A stretch of DNA of 64,000 bases from Blastomussa wellsi (GCA_947652115.1 OX393566.1:18899095-18963094), one strand, 5' to 3'. Numbered from the stretch's first letter, positions 41,193 through 55,038 are shown. Made by a program: numbers and translations. Notes: generated by a model from the sequence alone, not told the origin.

Positions 41193-41662
41193 TTTTTTGT
41201 TCATTTTTTTGACAATCTACCGAGAATTGTAAATAAAATCAGTTCATGGGAAAAAGTAGGGGTCACCGGCCATTTAGAGAGTAAGCTATAGTCTATCTTT
41301 ACTACAACTACCAGAAGTATTTGCTCGTTTGACATTATAATGCAAACGGTCATGATAATAAGTCTCACAATACTAATGATGATCGATGATTAACAGAGGG
41401 AAAATGGAGAAGCAGACAAATTGGTATCAAAAGCTAAAATACAATAAAACTGGTCTGACCAGAAAAATGTACAATCGAATGCTACTCAGTGGCCACTTTT
41501 TAGAGGATTGGGTTTACCGCAAAACAGGGGTTCGTCAAGAATTATTAGAAGGGTGTGGTAGAAACGACACTGATATAGCTCTGACTCGTCCCCAGTCGTC
41601 TCCTATTAGAAAATAGCAAGACGCGATGAATGATGGGAAGGAGGAAAGGCGGGAGACGACTG

Positions 41663-41912
41663 AGATGGCGACCGATTCCGAGAACACCTTCGTGACGTAG
41701 AGAAAGACGACAAAAATGCATCGAAACCGGTCGCGAGACATTTCAATCTCCCAAATCATTCTAAGCAACATATGGCAGTCTGCGGACTTTCCCTTCACCA
41801 AGGAAACACGGAAAGCCGTAAAACTCTAGAACAAAAATTTATTTTTCAAATCGGCACTCTTAATCCTCACGGTATCAACAAACGCTTTTCATTCAACTAA
41901 TTTATTCCGAAG
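41663..41912 (+). pseudogene. GIY-YIG C-terminal fragment of an upstream PLE
   Basis: From about 41673 one frame (stops and frame changes aside) reads a nuclease-domain C-terminus: GDRFREHLRDVEKDD, NASKPVARHFNLPNH and LEQKFIFQIGTLNPHGIN. This is the part missing from the PLEs at 1-2305 and 42201-44688. It begins at the very edge of the Polinton inverted repeat, so the rest of that PLE has been replaced or displaced. Confidence 0.8.
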
Positions 41913-42099
41913 TTTTCGCGTTACCAGGCACCAGCCAATAGCGAAGCTCCATCTTTCTGTATATAAAAACACACGACGCACAATTCCTTGATTCGCTCCG
42001 ACGAAGGGCTAACGCTCGAAACGTCAGCTCTTGAATCTCTTTACGGTGGCCAATTGACATTGTCAACCCAGTTGATAAAACCAAATTATGTTGTTATAC

Positions 42100-42144
<45 letters not shown>

Positions 42145-42170
42145 CTATTCATTTGTTCTTTATTCCACAG
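41913..42170 (+). repeat. PLE leader (LTR-like) region
   Basis: Non-coding DNA between the GIY-YIG tail of one PLE and the start of the next. It includes tatataaaaac (about 41960), a hammerhead-like motif and a pyrimidine-rich stretch ending tattccacag at 42170, a good splice acceptor. Tandem PLEs with such shared leaders are usual for the family. Confidence 0.65.
41988..42041 (+). ncRNA. Hammerhead-ribozyme-like motif in the PLE leader
   Basis: Helix I: gattc (41990-41994) with gaatc (42034-42038) and gct with agc next to the core; core ccgacga (consensus CUGANGA with U4 changed to C); helix II gggc/gctc with loop taac, after one extra A; then cgaaacgtc ending at the expected cleavage C. 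PLEs are known to carry hammerhead motifs in their leaders. The core change makes cleavage doubtful. Confidence 0.5.
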
Positions 42171-42245
42171 ATTTCAGACCAGAAGACCGACAACAAGACG
42201 ATGCCAAGCCTGAAGAAACTCACCAAGGAGCTACGCCAGGAAATC
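42171..42245 (+). other. Possible 75 bp leader exon of the PLE
   Basis: Bounded by a pyrimidine tract plus CAG on the left and GTAAGT on the right (donor at 42246). It is open in the PLE frame and contains ATG 42201 (MPSLKKLTKELRQEI). It may be a spliced leader exon or simply coding DNA read through to the downstream frame. Confidence 0.4.
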
Positions 42246-44688
42246 GTAAGTTATCTTTTTCCTTTTCCCCCTATTAGTAATAATATAGCTTTCCGTTTAG
42301 CCATTCTCATCTTCGCTAAAACCAGGTTTTGTAGTCACATCAACTTCATCGGCCGTTGCCTTCATTCTAAAGTTATTCCGAAGGGTTTTCGCTCCAATTT
42401 TCATGCATCTTCTCTCTCTCATTCTAATCAATATCGTCGCCAAATTCAGTTTGCTCAAAATTCTTTTTCACGTAACATAATGAGGATTACTATCAGAGCT
42501 ATGTGCCAAAAACGCGATGACCTCGACAAACAAATTCTACATTGTCGCTCTGAACTGTCCAAAACCTGCCCAGCTATTTTAGTACAATCTATTCGCGCCA
42601 AAATTCAGGAGTTAAACTCTAAACTTTTTAACCATTTACACCAAATTAAGGCCCAAAAACTTCAACAATTAATAGGTCCTCAAATTACTTGTGACTCATC
42701 ACTTGAAAACCTTAACACCGTGGTTACTATTCCAGAAAATCTTCCGCTCTCCGACTCAGAGAAATCCGTCCTCAGTAAGGGCTTGAATTTTGTTCCTATA
42801 TCCAAAAAACCGGACGAATTCTCAGTTAAGCAAGATGTTGAAAAATTCCTTCGCCGCGTTCAACTGAAAGCCTTTTTCCATGACAAAGAGTATGCTTCTA
42901 ACACCTCGGACAAAGATACTTTCGAGACGCTTCAGACTCGAAAATCTAAGTGGACTCCCCCAGAGGGCCAGTTTGCCTCTTTAGATTTTTTCATTAAAAA
43001 ATGCCGTCATGAAATCAACAATCGTAATTTCAATCGTAACACCAAATTTTCCAACTTTTCTTCGGAAGAGAGGACGGCGCTAAAAAACCTTAGTAAGCGC
43101 AAAGACATAATTATCAAAGCGGCCGACAAAGGCGGCGCTTTAGTTGTTTGGCGGGCCGACCTCTACCAAAAAGAAGCTTTGCGGCAACTTTCTGACACCT
43201 CTTTTTATGCTAAAGTCGATAAAGATCTCACCTCCACTAACCAACCAATTGTCAAGAGCACTATTAACGACATTATAGTCAAACAAGAATTGCCGGCTAC
43301 TGCTACCAATCTCATCATTACCACTCCCAGAACCTCGTGTATTTACTTTTTACCTAAAATTCACAAAGCTAACAACCCAGGTCGACCTATCGTCTCTGCC
43401 TGTAGTTGCCCTACCGAACTCATTTCCAGCTATTTAGACAAAATTATGGCACCTATTGTCAGATCTTTACCGTCATACGTACAGTCAACACGCACTTCAA
43501 ATTTTTCGCGATTTCAATTTCCTGGGCGAAGACAAACTTATTTTCACTATGGATATTACATCTCTTTACACCGTCATCTCAAATGGCGAAGGTCTTCTAG
43601 CCCTCAAACATTTTTTTGATTTACGCACTGTTAAGGAACCAAGCTCGGAAACATTACTCCGCCTGGCTGAGTTAGTGTTAACACTCAACTGTTTTTCATT
43701 CGCGAACAATTATTACAAACAAATCAATGGCGTGGCCATGGGTACCAAAATGGGACCCAGCTACGCCAATCTTTTTGTAGGCTACATTGAACACCAATTT
43801 CTCAATCAATACAACGGCCCAAAACCTGAACTCTACCGTCACTACATTGACGACTGTATTGGCGCTACCTCTTCTACCAGAGAGGATCTTAATCAATTTA
43901 TAACCGCTGTTAATTCGTTTCATCCTGCCCTTAAATATACCTGGGAAATTTCCGATACTTCCTTAGCATTCCTGGATATCAAAGTTTCTATCGAAGGCAA
44001 CAGTTTATGCACTAGTGTGCACTACAAACCCACAGATTCTCATAGCTATTTGTTGTATTCATCTTCACATCCATCACATGTCAAGAATTCCATTCCTTAT
44101 TCTCAGTTTCTTAGACTTTGCCGTCTTTGTAGTGACGACTCTGATTTTTCCTTAAAATCAGAGGAAATGTGCAATTTCTTCGACAAACGTGGCTATCCTG
44201 CTTCGGTGGTTCAAGCGGGCAATCATCGCGCCCAACAAATTGATCGACAGTCAGCACTTCAAACGTCACAGAGAGAAAACAACGATGGAATTCCATTCAC
44301 CCTCACATTTCACCCTCACAACCACGCAGTTAAATCCATCATTCTCAAAAACTTTAAATTTCTTCAAAATGATCCCGACACTGGTAGAATCTTTTCGCAA
44401 CTTCCATCATTAATTTCATTTGAACGCGACAAAAACATAGGTAACTTTTTAGTCAGAAGCGCATTCCAAACTAGTGATCAACCCGGAATATTTAAATGTG
44501 CCCGCGCACGATGCAAAACATACTTTTTCATTCACAATGTTGGCAAAATATCAGGACCCAAGCGATCTATCAAAATCACTGATCATTTCACCTGTACCTC
44601 AGCCAATGCCATCTACTGTATAACTTGCACACTTTGCAAAAAGTTATACATCGGCGAAACGTCGGAGCGAAACAAGGAATTATATTAG
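42201..44688 (+). pseudogene. Penelope-like retroelement RT with truncated GIY-YIG domain, copy B
   Basis: Copy B shows the 5' part lost at the window edge in copy A. The frame from ATG 42201 runs through IPKGFRSNFH and the N-terminal region to 43619; the RT continues in another frame, 43456-44688, with YIDD near 43843. The frame break is at about 43483. The motif before LYIGET reads CITCTLC, the intact Cys form. It ends at the same inverted-leader junction (44661-44682). Confidence 0.92.
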
Positions 44689-45967
44689 GACAGGCTGGTG
44701 CCTTTGCCTACTTCGGGAAGATGGACGTTCCCGTCCACCAGAGGCTGTGGTGATGTGTTATAACTAGCTATAATTATTTATTATAACTATAACCAAACTA
44801 TAATTAGATATGTAGATCCGATTATTATATTGCTATAGACTTTCCTCTGCATTTTAAAAAAATTGTGATGTTTTCCTATAGGGGTATTGGAAAGAACAGA
44901 TAAAATAGGGGCCAAATTTATATATTGTTTTAATTAATAATTCTTAAAAAATATCAGTTCTTCAATGGGATTCAACCCAGTAACCTCTGCGATACTGGAG
45001 TAATTTTGTAATAATTTTCAGTCCCAAGCTGGGTGGAAGGTTTCGTGCGTTCCACTTGGTGCTTGGCTACCTGCATGCTTCTGAGGTACGGTTGCAGCAC
45101 TGTTGGGGCTAGGGACTATGAACGTCCCTAGTAGGGGTCATCGACCATTTAAGAGAGTAAACTACGAGCAAAGCTACGAAACGGCTTCTGGCCATTTGTT
45201 TTTCGTAAGTGTGCCCACTCGATGGATGACGTGGTGTGATTTTGTAATAATTCTTGAAAAACCATCAGAGCTTCAATGGGATTCAAACCCGTGGCCTCCG
45301 CGATACCGGAGCAATTTTGTAATAATTTTTGAAGAATTATCAGTCGAGAGTTTCAACGGGCTTAAAACCCGTGGCCTCTGAGATTCTGGAGTATTGTTCT
45401 GAAAATTGTAGAAAAAGTTTTAGAGCTTCAATGGGATTCAAACCCGTGACCTCTGTGATACCAGAGCTAAGTAGCCACATTGGACTAAGGCCATTTTTTT
45501 TCAGTCCCAAGCTGGGTGGAAGGTTTCGTGCATTCCACTTGGTGCTTGTCTACCTGCATGCTCCCGAGGTACGGTTGCAGCACTGTTGGGGCTAGGGACT
45601 GTGCACCTGAATTGGAAACCCACCCCTTCTGCTATTGCACGTTGGTAACATGAGTACCATACGAGTCAACTCAGAAAGTCATGATCTGAGAGGCAGAGAG
45701 GACTGGTTCTTGTTCCTCATGAGGTGGTACCTCCCTCAGAACGCCTTCAGGCTCTAACCCCCAGAGGACTGCCTGTATTCAAGCAGGGACTGTACATTAT
45801 CTTTCTATTTTCTTTATTCAAGTCATATCTTATAAAAAAAGCAAACGGATTATATTGCTTAGTACAATACTTTAAACTTGTAATGGGGCATGGGGTAGGA
45901 CAGGCTGGCTCCTTTGCCTACTTCGGGAAGATTGACTTTCCCGCCCACCAGAGTCAGGGGTGATGTC

Positions 45968-46010
<43 letters not shown>

Positions 46011-46026
46011 TATAATAATAATAATA

Positions 46027-46563
46027 ACTACGCCTTTAGTGTTTGGAACCAATGGCGGAATGGGAAATGAGTGTCAGCGGTTCTTAAAGCATCTCGCGGA
46101 CAAGATAGCTGAGAAAGATACTGAGCCTCATCATGTTGTAATCACTTGGCTCAGGACACAGATTTCGTTTGAACTCTTAAGATCGGTACATGCATGCGTT
46201 AGAGGTTCGCGAACGCCGTTTCGTAGCAAGATAGAGCAATCATTAGACTGTAAAATAAATGTAGCCAGTGCGGATATTTGAATTACACGGCTTATGTGCT
46301 TTTATACTTAGGGCGTTTTATGGACACTGGTTTAGCCGTCATTAGTATAATTCGATTGTTGATTTTAATATCTCGGTATCATGGGATTTGCAATTTTATA
46401 GAATTTTAAACTTCTATTATCAATTATCTAATTTTTACTTCTTTTATGTAAGTAAGTTATTTTTGTTATTAGTATTATTACTTTATATAATAAATATTGT
46501 AATAAGTTCCACATGGATGCATGTAAGATTCGAGTTTTATTTCTCAATAAAGGTTGATTTTAA
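46027..46563 (+). mobile_element. 5'-truncated LINE in TAA repeats, copy B
   Basis: Same as 3641-4177 with one substitution (46408). The coding fragment is 46039-46281. Confidence 0.65.
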
Positions 46564-47666
46564 ATTATAATAATAATAATAATAAATAATAACAACAATA
46601 ACTAACTATAACACTATAACCAACTATAATTAACTATAACTAAACTATAATAAGATATGTAGATCCGATTATTATATCACTGTAGATTTTCATCTGCACT
46701 TTAAAAAATATAGTCCTGTTTTCCTATACGGTCATCGAGAAGAAGAGATAAAATAGGGGCCAAATTTGTGTACTGTTTTAATTAATAATTCTAAAAAACT
46801 ATCAGAGCTTCAACGGGATTCAAGCCCGTGGCATCCGTGATTCTGTAGCAATTTTCTAATAATTTTAGAAAAATGAATCAGAGTTTAAATGGGATACAAA
46901 CTCGTGACCTCTGCTATACCGGAGCGATTTTGTAATAATACTTGAAAAATCATCAGAACTTCGACAGGATTCAAACCTGTGGCCTCCGTGATTGCAGAAC
47001 AATTTCTAATAATTTTAGAAAAAGGAAACGGAGTTTCAACAGGATTCAAACCCGTGACCTCCGCGATACCATGGCCTCCGAGATTCCGGTTTATTTTTCT
47101 AAAAATGTTAGAAAAAGTTTTAGAGCTTAGACAGGATTCAAACCTGTGACCTCCGAGATACCGGAACTAAGTAACCAGTAACTAAGGCCAATTATTTTTC
47201 AGTCCCAAGCTGGGTGGAAGGTTTCGTGCGTTCCACTTGGTGCTTGTCTACCTGCATGCTCCCGAGGTACGGTTGCAGCACTGTTGGGGCTAGGGACTGT
47301 GCACCTGAATTGGAAACCCACCCTTTCTGCTATTGCACGTTGGTAACACGAGTACCGTACGAGTCAATTCAGAAAGTCATGTGATCTGAGAGGCAGAGAG
47401 GACTGGTTCTTGTTCCTTATGAGGTGGTACTTCCCTCAGAACGCCTTCAGGCTCTAACCCCCAGAGGACTGCCTGTATTCAAGTGGGGACTGTACATTAT
47501 CATTCTATTTTCTTTATTCAAGCCATATCTTATAAAAAAGCAAACAGAGTGTATTGCTTAGTACAATACTTTAAACTTTTAATGGGGCATGGGGTAGGAC
47601 ACGCTGGTTCCTTTGCCTACTTCGGGAAGATGGACGTTCCCGCCCACCAGAGTCTGGGGTGATGTC

Positions 47667-47702
<36 letters not shown>

Positions 47703-47704
47703 TG

Positions 47705-47772
<68 letters not shown>

Positions 47773-47969
47773 CACTTTATTCAATTATCTATAATAGTAT
47801 TTACAATCTTAAAATAATTAATTAATAATAACTAACCCTAACAACAATAACAGCAATAAATTTTTTTTTTTTCAAAAGCAAAATCTATTAGAGTCAACAT
47901 TTTTCCGAAAGGTTCTCTAGTTCGCATAAAATACAGGCAGGAATGTCACATCAAAGAAAACATAATAAT
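47773..47969 (-). mobile_element. Antisense LINE 3' end, copy B
   Basis: Same as 5396-5592 with one substitution at 47842. Confidence 0.5.
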
Positions 47970-48307
47970 AATAATAATAATAAGTAGAAGAAGAAGAAGA
48001 ATAGTAATAAAAATAACTATAACTATAACTAACTATAATTAATTATAACTATAACTAAACTGTAATAAGATATGCAGATTCGATTATTATATTGCTAGAC
48101 ATTTTCATGTGCATTTCAAAAAATAGTCATGTTTTCCTATAGGGTCATCGGAAAGAAGAGATAAAATAGGGGCCAAATTTATATATTATTTTAAGTAATA
48201 ATTCTTAAAAAATATCAGAGCTTAAACAGGATTCAAACCCGTGGCCTCCACGATTCCGGAGCAATTTTCTAATAATTTTAGAAAAATGAATCAGTGTTTA
48301 AGGACGT

Positions 48308-48885
48308 TTGCGCAAAAATTTTCTACCATTGATTTTTTTCTTGAACTATCACCACTGTCAGATAATGAGTAACTGATGAGAGAAATGCAAAATGCAAAAA
48401 TTGGGGGTCACCGTCTTCGTTTTGGAGATAATATGCCCAGAAAAACACCCTAAATCTGAAAACTTGCACTTCGTTAGCGGATACGGCTACAGTATCTGTA
48501 ACCACAAAAATATTGCAAATAAATCTTTAAAATGAACATATCTCTGTCAAATGTTGTTTAAATGGACCCAGAAAGGGAATTTTCAGTTGGTGTGGTTCCT
48601 TAAAGAAAAAAATTGCATTTATCGACAACATTTCCACTCGCCTAACAGCCGCAAGATGGCAGGATTCTATGTCCTGTGGGTAGAAAACTTCAAAATTTTT
48701 AAACTTCCCACGTTGATTTTTGTTCATTGTAAGACAATCTGCTGAGAATTGTAAATAAAATCAGTTCATGGAAAAAAAGTAGGGGTCACCGACCATTTAA
48801 GAGAGTAAACTACGAGCAAAGCTACGAAACGGCTTCTGGCCATTTGTTTTTCGTAAGTGTGCCCACTCGATGGATGACGTGGTGT
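48308..48885. repeat. Dispersed repeat, copy B
   Basis: Same as 5931-6508; its truncated relative is at 45131-45242. Confidence 0.55.
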
Positions 48886-49689
48886 GATTTTGTAATAATT
48901 CTTGAAAAACCATCAGAGCTTCAATGGGATTCAAACCCGTGGCCTCCGTGATTCCGGAGCAGTTTTATAATAATTTTAGGAAAAGGAATCAGTTTCATCG
49001 GGATTTAAACCCATGACCTCCGCGATACCGGAGCAATTTTGTAATAATTTTTGAAGAATTATCAGTCGAGAGTTTCAATGGGCTTAAAACCCGTGGCCTC
49101 TGAGATTCTGGAGTATTGTTCTGAAAATTGTAGAAAAAGTTTTAGAGCTTCAATGGGATTCAAACCCGTGACCTCTGTGATACCAGAGCTAAGTAGCCAC
49201 ATTGGACTAAGGCCATTTTTTTTCAGTCCCAAGCTGGGTGGAAGGTTTCGTGCATTCCACTTGGTGCTTGTCTACCTGCATGCTCCCGAGGTACGGTTGC
49301 AGCACTGTTGGGGCTAGGGACTGTGCACCTGAATTGGAAACCCACCCCTTCTGCTATTGCACGTTGGTAACACGAGTACCATACGAGTCAACTCAGAAAG
49401 TCATGATCTGAGAGGCAGAGAGGACTGGTTCTTGTTCCTCATGAGGTGGTACCTCCCTCAGAACGCCTTCAGGCTCTAACCCCCAGAGGACTGCCTGTAT
49501 TCAAGCAGGGACTGTACATTATCTTTCTATTTTCTTTATTCAAGTCATATCTTATAAAAAAAGCAAACGGATTATATTGCTTAGTACAATACTTTAAACT
49601 TGTAATGGGGCATGGGGTAGGACAGGCTGGCTCCTTTGCCTACTTCGGGAAGATTGACTTTCCCGCCCACCACAGTCAGGGGTGATGTC

Positions 49690-49816
<127 letters not shown>

Positions 49817-50246
49817 TAATAACAACAATAATTAACTATAACACTATAACCAACTATAATTAACTATGACTAAACTATAATAAGATATGTAGATCCGATT
49901 ATTATATCACTGTAGATTTTCATCTGCACTTTAAAAAAATATAGTCCTGTTTTCCTATACGGTCATCGGAAAGAAGAGATAAAATAGGGGCCAAATTTGT
50001 GTACTGTTTTAATTAATAATTCTAAAAAACTATCAGAGCTTCAACGGGATTCAAGCCTGTGGCATCCGCGATTCTGTAGTAATTTTCTAATAATTTTAGA
50101 AAAATGAATCAGAGTTTAAAGGGGATGCAAACTCGTGACCTCTGCTATACCGGAGCGATTTTTTAATAATACTTGAAAAATCATCAGAACTTCGACAGGA
50201 TTCAAACCTGTGGCCTCCGTGATTGCAGAACAATTTCTAATAATAG

Positions 50247-50808
50247 GGTCCGCTACTGGGAAAGCTTTTCGGTATTTCTTGTGAATTGTTCCCATCAATA
50301 CATCCAGTGGCTCGTCAATTTCGCGCACAATACGCGTAAGTCCGTAAGGTCTGTCGAATGTTCGCCGACTGTCTTCCTTTCTCCGAACTCCGTACTGAAT
50401 TTTTCTTTGAACGTTTTCCAATCTTATATTCTTATTTATCCGTAGATTCAATGGTCTCTGAACAGGGGCTTGTGCAATTAACTGAGTTTCGGTCCAAGTT
50501 TTGGCTTTCTTTAATTTCTCCAGTTGTCGGAGCCATTGTTTGGGGTCTGTTGATCCATCGTAAGTCGAAAGAACGATTTTCAGGCCGTCTGTTCCATTCG
50601 CAGACGTTCTGGAACTCTGAGAGCTGACCGGTTCTGAACCTTCTCCTTCACTCGGCATTTTATCCCGCCGCTACCACCAGTGTAACGAATCTAAACGAGC
50701 TTTACTTTGTCTTAAACATCACAACTAAAAATGCCACTCGGTCCGCCATGTGCTCTACTGTTCGATCCACTGCGCATGCACGCTTGATACTAGTTTCCAG
50801 TCTCTACA
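50247..50808 (-). pseudogene. Gag-like fragment, primer site and putative LTR, copy B
   Basis: Gag fragment 50247-50658, primer-like site 50661-50678, LTR-like 50680-50808. No difference from copy A was seen. Confidence 0.5.
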
Positions 50809-51101
50809 GATAGTTATTATGTTGGGTTTGCATTTCTTTTATAGATTTCCTTTTCAAGAAATATAAAATACCCCAGCAATGTTCCTTATTAATTTACATG
50901 TGCAATTATTATTCTATGACATTACTTTTTATAAAACAAAATCATATTTAAATAGCTGTAGTGTAAGCACTTTTATTTGACTTTGTCATTGATCCTGGGA
51001 GGGGTATTCAGGGAGTGGAGGGGCAATTTATCTGGTCCAGGTTTTGTCCTCTCTTTATTTTATCATGATATAATGCTTTCTACATATTTGTGCAATTACT
51101 T

Positions 51102-51493
51102 AAAGGAATACTGTCACGGTCATTTCTCAGCTTTCTTGTTTAGTAAAATGGCCACAAAATTATGATCAAGTTCTTTCATCCATACAGGAAATGTTCCTAG
51201 AACATAAAGAGACGGATATCAAGCAAATTGTTTGAAGAAGAGGGTGACCATAAACAGCTTTCTGCAATTTTTTCCGAATCACAAGTTCAGAACTTGAAAA
51301 AGTCAGCCTGACGTTTTCAAGTTGAGACCTTATGCGCCTGATGGCATAACAGTGATATCACTCCATATTTGGCTTCAGTGCACTGGCATAATAATTTGAA
51401 CAAAACGTGACCACTGTTTGTAGTTTTCCAATGGCGCAAACACGTTTTTGGGCTGTTAAATTTTTGAATTTATACTCGTGACAGTGTCCCTTA
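51102..51493. mobile_element. MITE, copy B
   Basis: Left terminal repeat carries G to A at 51107 relative to copy A. Confidence 0.7.
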
Positions 51494-52163
51494 GCATGTA
51501 CAGCAAATTTTACTGTATGCTGCAGTTAGTGGAGGTTCCTTAAACGTAGACTGTAGCTTGCTTCTACACACATAAATATGTTGGTTTGATTATCTTAAAG
51601 CTGCACTGTACAGTGTATTCAGGTTTTGTACTGGATAATTATTTATTTGACCACAGCTGTTTGTATTCAGTGGATAAGTATTGGCAGCAAACTGCTATTC
51701 ACTGGATAGTGACTTTTCCGGTGGATAGCATTATTCACTCTTTGAACAATCATGGCATGTTGGAAAGAATTAATCCATCCTTTGCTTAACAAGTAACAGA
51801 ACAGATACTCTAGACACCTTTTGATTCAAGAATGAGGAAGACTATAGACCCTAGGCAAATATGGCTGCCGTTATATTCTGTCCCTACAAAAAAACGTTTG
51901 TAAAGAGAATTAATTGCTTTGCCTTAAAGATTAAGTCAAAGTGAATGTATGGAGTTTTGAGGCTATACTTCTGACTTATGGAAAGCCACAGGAAGATTTA
52001 TATTGTTTGAACTGCGGATAAAGATGAAAGTTAAGAGTGATCATCCTTCACTTTTATCAACATCCGCAGTTCAAATATGAATTATTTCATATATACTACA
52101 CATCATGTCACTCCTCACGGGCAAATATGAACTCAATAAATTGAGCTCTCTCCCAATATGTGG

Positions 52164-52321
52164 CTTCATAGCTCGGTTGGTAGAGCATCACACCGGTATC
52201 GCGGAGGTCTCGGGTGCGAATCCTGTTGAAGTCCTGCTTTTTTCAGGCTTCTTCTTTCCAATTGCTTAAATTGGAAATTAACTGCGATGATCACTCTTCA
52301 CTTTCGAGATTTATATTGCAA
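52164..52321 (+). mobile_element. tRNA-derived SINE, copy B
   Basis: Identical to 9808-9965 by eye. Confidence 0.75.
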
Positions 52322-52494
52322 AAAACATGAAAACAAGGCTAGGAAGGCTAGGGTAGCTTTTTGCATACAACTACATCTTATTTCACAATGGCTACCTTCT
52401 TAATATTCTTTTGCTTAGCCCTTCTTGCCTCGTTTTTAAAATGCCTATGAAATGAAAAAAAACGAGCTATTGAAAAATAAGCTTATTTGAAAGG

Positions 52495-52940
52495 CTTTTA
52501 CAGTGCGGCTACTATAACCGGGGTCACCCAGACAAAGTTAACCAATCACAAAGCAGAACAGAAACAATAGATTTCAGCATTTTTTTTAACTTCAGCCAAT
52601 GAAATGTCGAGTACAGAACAATGAAATTTCAACTTGTTCGTTCGCCACGAAAACAGATCGATAAAAATTTTGGCCGTGTGTCGTTGAGTTTTCAATTGAT
52701 TTCGATTGTATCCCTTTTGAACTTGAGTAGCTGTGACAGCAACATTTGGAAGGAAAATATTAGCGATGTTTTTGAAAGGGAAGTTCAAAACAGGGAAAGC
52801 AACGACCGTACCGTTTGTCTCAACTGTGCGTGGCGGAGTTCGCTGGCGGCAATTTCAAGTTTTCTCTTCGGCATCAACTGGAGTTATTGGAAAAATTTGG
52901 AAAATAAATACACGTGATGCTAGCGAGGGAAGACTTTCTG
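52495..52940 (+). repeat. Left arm of ~450 bp inverted repeat, copy B
   Basis: One substitution relative to copy A at 52754. Partner arm at 63304-63757. Confidence 0.8.
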
Positions 52941-53373
52941 CACTGCATAATCTACCAGTGAAAGCTAAGATTCCAGCTTGTTTTGTTTGAGTAAATAACA
53001 ATAAAATTTTAATTTGTTCACTCGTGAAGTCCGTGAAGCTTAATGAATTTCATTCGTCATGAAAGTTTGCAAGAATCGATGTCAATCTCTGTGAAAGCAG
53101 TGAACGCGACGATTTTTCGTTTAATTTGGCAAGTTGTGTGGCGGAATTTGATTCTTGGAAAAAAAAATAACCGCCGGCCGTTTCAGTATTTTCTTGCAAA
53201 TGTAACAAGGCAGGACACAGGGCGAATTCCTAACAGGAAAATCCGGGTTTTGTTTTCAACACGGACTAGCATACAAGTGAAATTTCTCTCTTAACTTTTC
53301 ATTCCGAAATAAATTCCTACACATTTATATAGTTTTATCAATCCAGGAACTTCTACTCGACAAATTATCATTA

Positions 53374-54701
53374 TCATTTTGCAGTTGAAACATGCGTTTT
53401 TAGCGATATTTGTTGTATTGTGACTTCATATTTCGATCGCAAATAAAGTTGTTGTTGTTGGTTGTTCATATTGCTGAAATGCATGTTGAAGCATAAAACG
53501 TCAGTCATGTCTGCGGGCTTTGGAACCATTACATTGTATACGCGGCTTACTTGAGAGTGTTTTCCGGGCGTGGCTCCAAATACAACCCAGCCAAGGGGAG
53601 ATTGTCTTGCAACAAGGCTCGCGGCTTCTCTGGTTTCACCTGTGTGCAGTTTAGGGTGATCAATGCCAATAAGTATGTCAACCGGGCCATTTTTTCTTCG
53701 AATTTCTTCTTCTCGGAGCCCAAACAATCCAGCAAGGTGACTGAGTTTCATTTCTGTAATGTCACTGCTAATACACGGGATGCCCACTGCTGTAATGGTG
53801 TGGATATCGCGTCGGGTTCCCAATGATCGGATGCGAACACGGAACAGCTTCGTTGTCAATTCTTCTTCCACCCCACCGACTTTAGCTAACGTGATGGTTA
53901 CATCCTTGCCCTTGAGACCTAATTCTTTTGCAACTGACAACTTGATTAAGCTGACCTGAGCACCAGAGTCCAGTAGCAAGCTTCCTTGTTTGACGGTGTC
54001 TAGTCCCAGGATTTCCACGCACACGACGGGAAGTACAGTTTCTTTACTGGTTGTTACTGATGAAATGGTCAGGGCTGTGGCGGGACTTGTTATGTTGGCG
54101 GCGTGTAACAGCGGGTGGTGAAAGTACTTGCACTGGCTCCCATTGAAGGTCTCACTGCATTGGCGTCTACGGGAACAGGTAGCTACATTATGTTCACGAC
54201 CAGCACGTTTAAGGCAGCTGAAGCAACCATGGTTCTCCTTTACAGCTTTTAGTCGGTCACTGGCGCCCATTGAGATGAATTTCTGACACTGGTCCGTCCA
54301 GTGGGTTGAGGTCTTACATAACCAGCACTTGTGGTTCACTGGTTTCTTTTCCACTATTTCTGATACCTGATTAACCTGCGTGAGGCTCTGTTTAGAATTC
54401 CGTAGTGGTGCTGTTGCCCTCATTCTTGATTTCATCTCTGACGTCATCCAGGACATCAATGTTTCTAGTGTTGCGTGACTTTTCGTACTTTCCAGAAAAC
54501 GTGACCAAACTTTGCGGTCATCAGGGCACATCTTCTGTTCAATAATCGCTAACATATGATTGTTATCCATGTCATTTTGCCGACCAACTTCGGTGAGGGA
54601 GTTAAAACTTCGTCTTACTAGATGAACCAGATCGCAGAAACGGGCGTCTTCTTCGTCACGCAAAGGTCTAAATCGGGCGATGTCTTGCGTGATTGTGTCA
54701 G
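53374..54701 (-). pseudogene. BEL/Pao gag C-terminus and protease, copy B
   Basis: Identical by eye to 11018-12345, with the same end after the protease. Confidence 0.9.
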
Positions 54702-55038
54702 TGTGACGTGTCTGTGTTACGCAATATGTGCGGGAACCTGGGAACGAGGCTGCGACCTCGTGGTAATATTTGGTGAAGTAGTTCGGTCGAGCCGTTTCAT
54801 GTTTACTAATATTCTCCAGCAAAATAAAGGACGTTTACAAGTTGAACTATCATTTATTCGACTGGCAACATTTGGCGACCCTGCCAGGACTGATGTTCAA
54901 CCGATGTTTGGTGTTATTTTGTGGAGGAAAGCGAGGAAATCAGAGAAAATGCTGACCGATCGATTAATGGCGGCAAATGGCCGTTGGCACATCCTTTAAT
55001 TGCACTAAAACATAAGCGACTGCTGTGACGAGAAGAAA

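Larger units (their letters stand above)
40700..41662 (-). repeat. Polinton right inverted repeat (963 bp)
   Basis: Partner of 27133-28094. From 41193 outward it is the inverted copy of the DNA left of the left palindrome. It ends at gagacgactg (41662), where PLE sequence begins. Confidence 0.95.
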
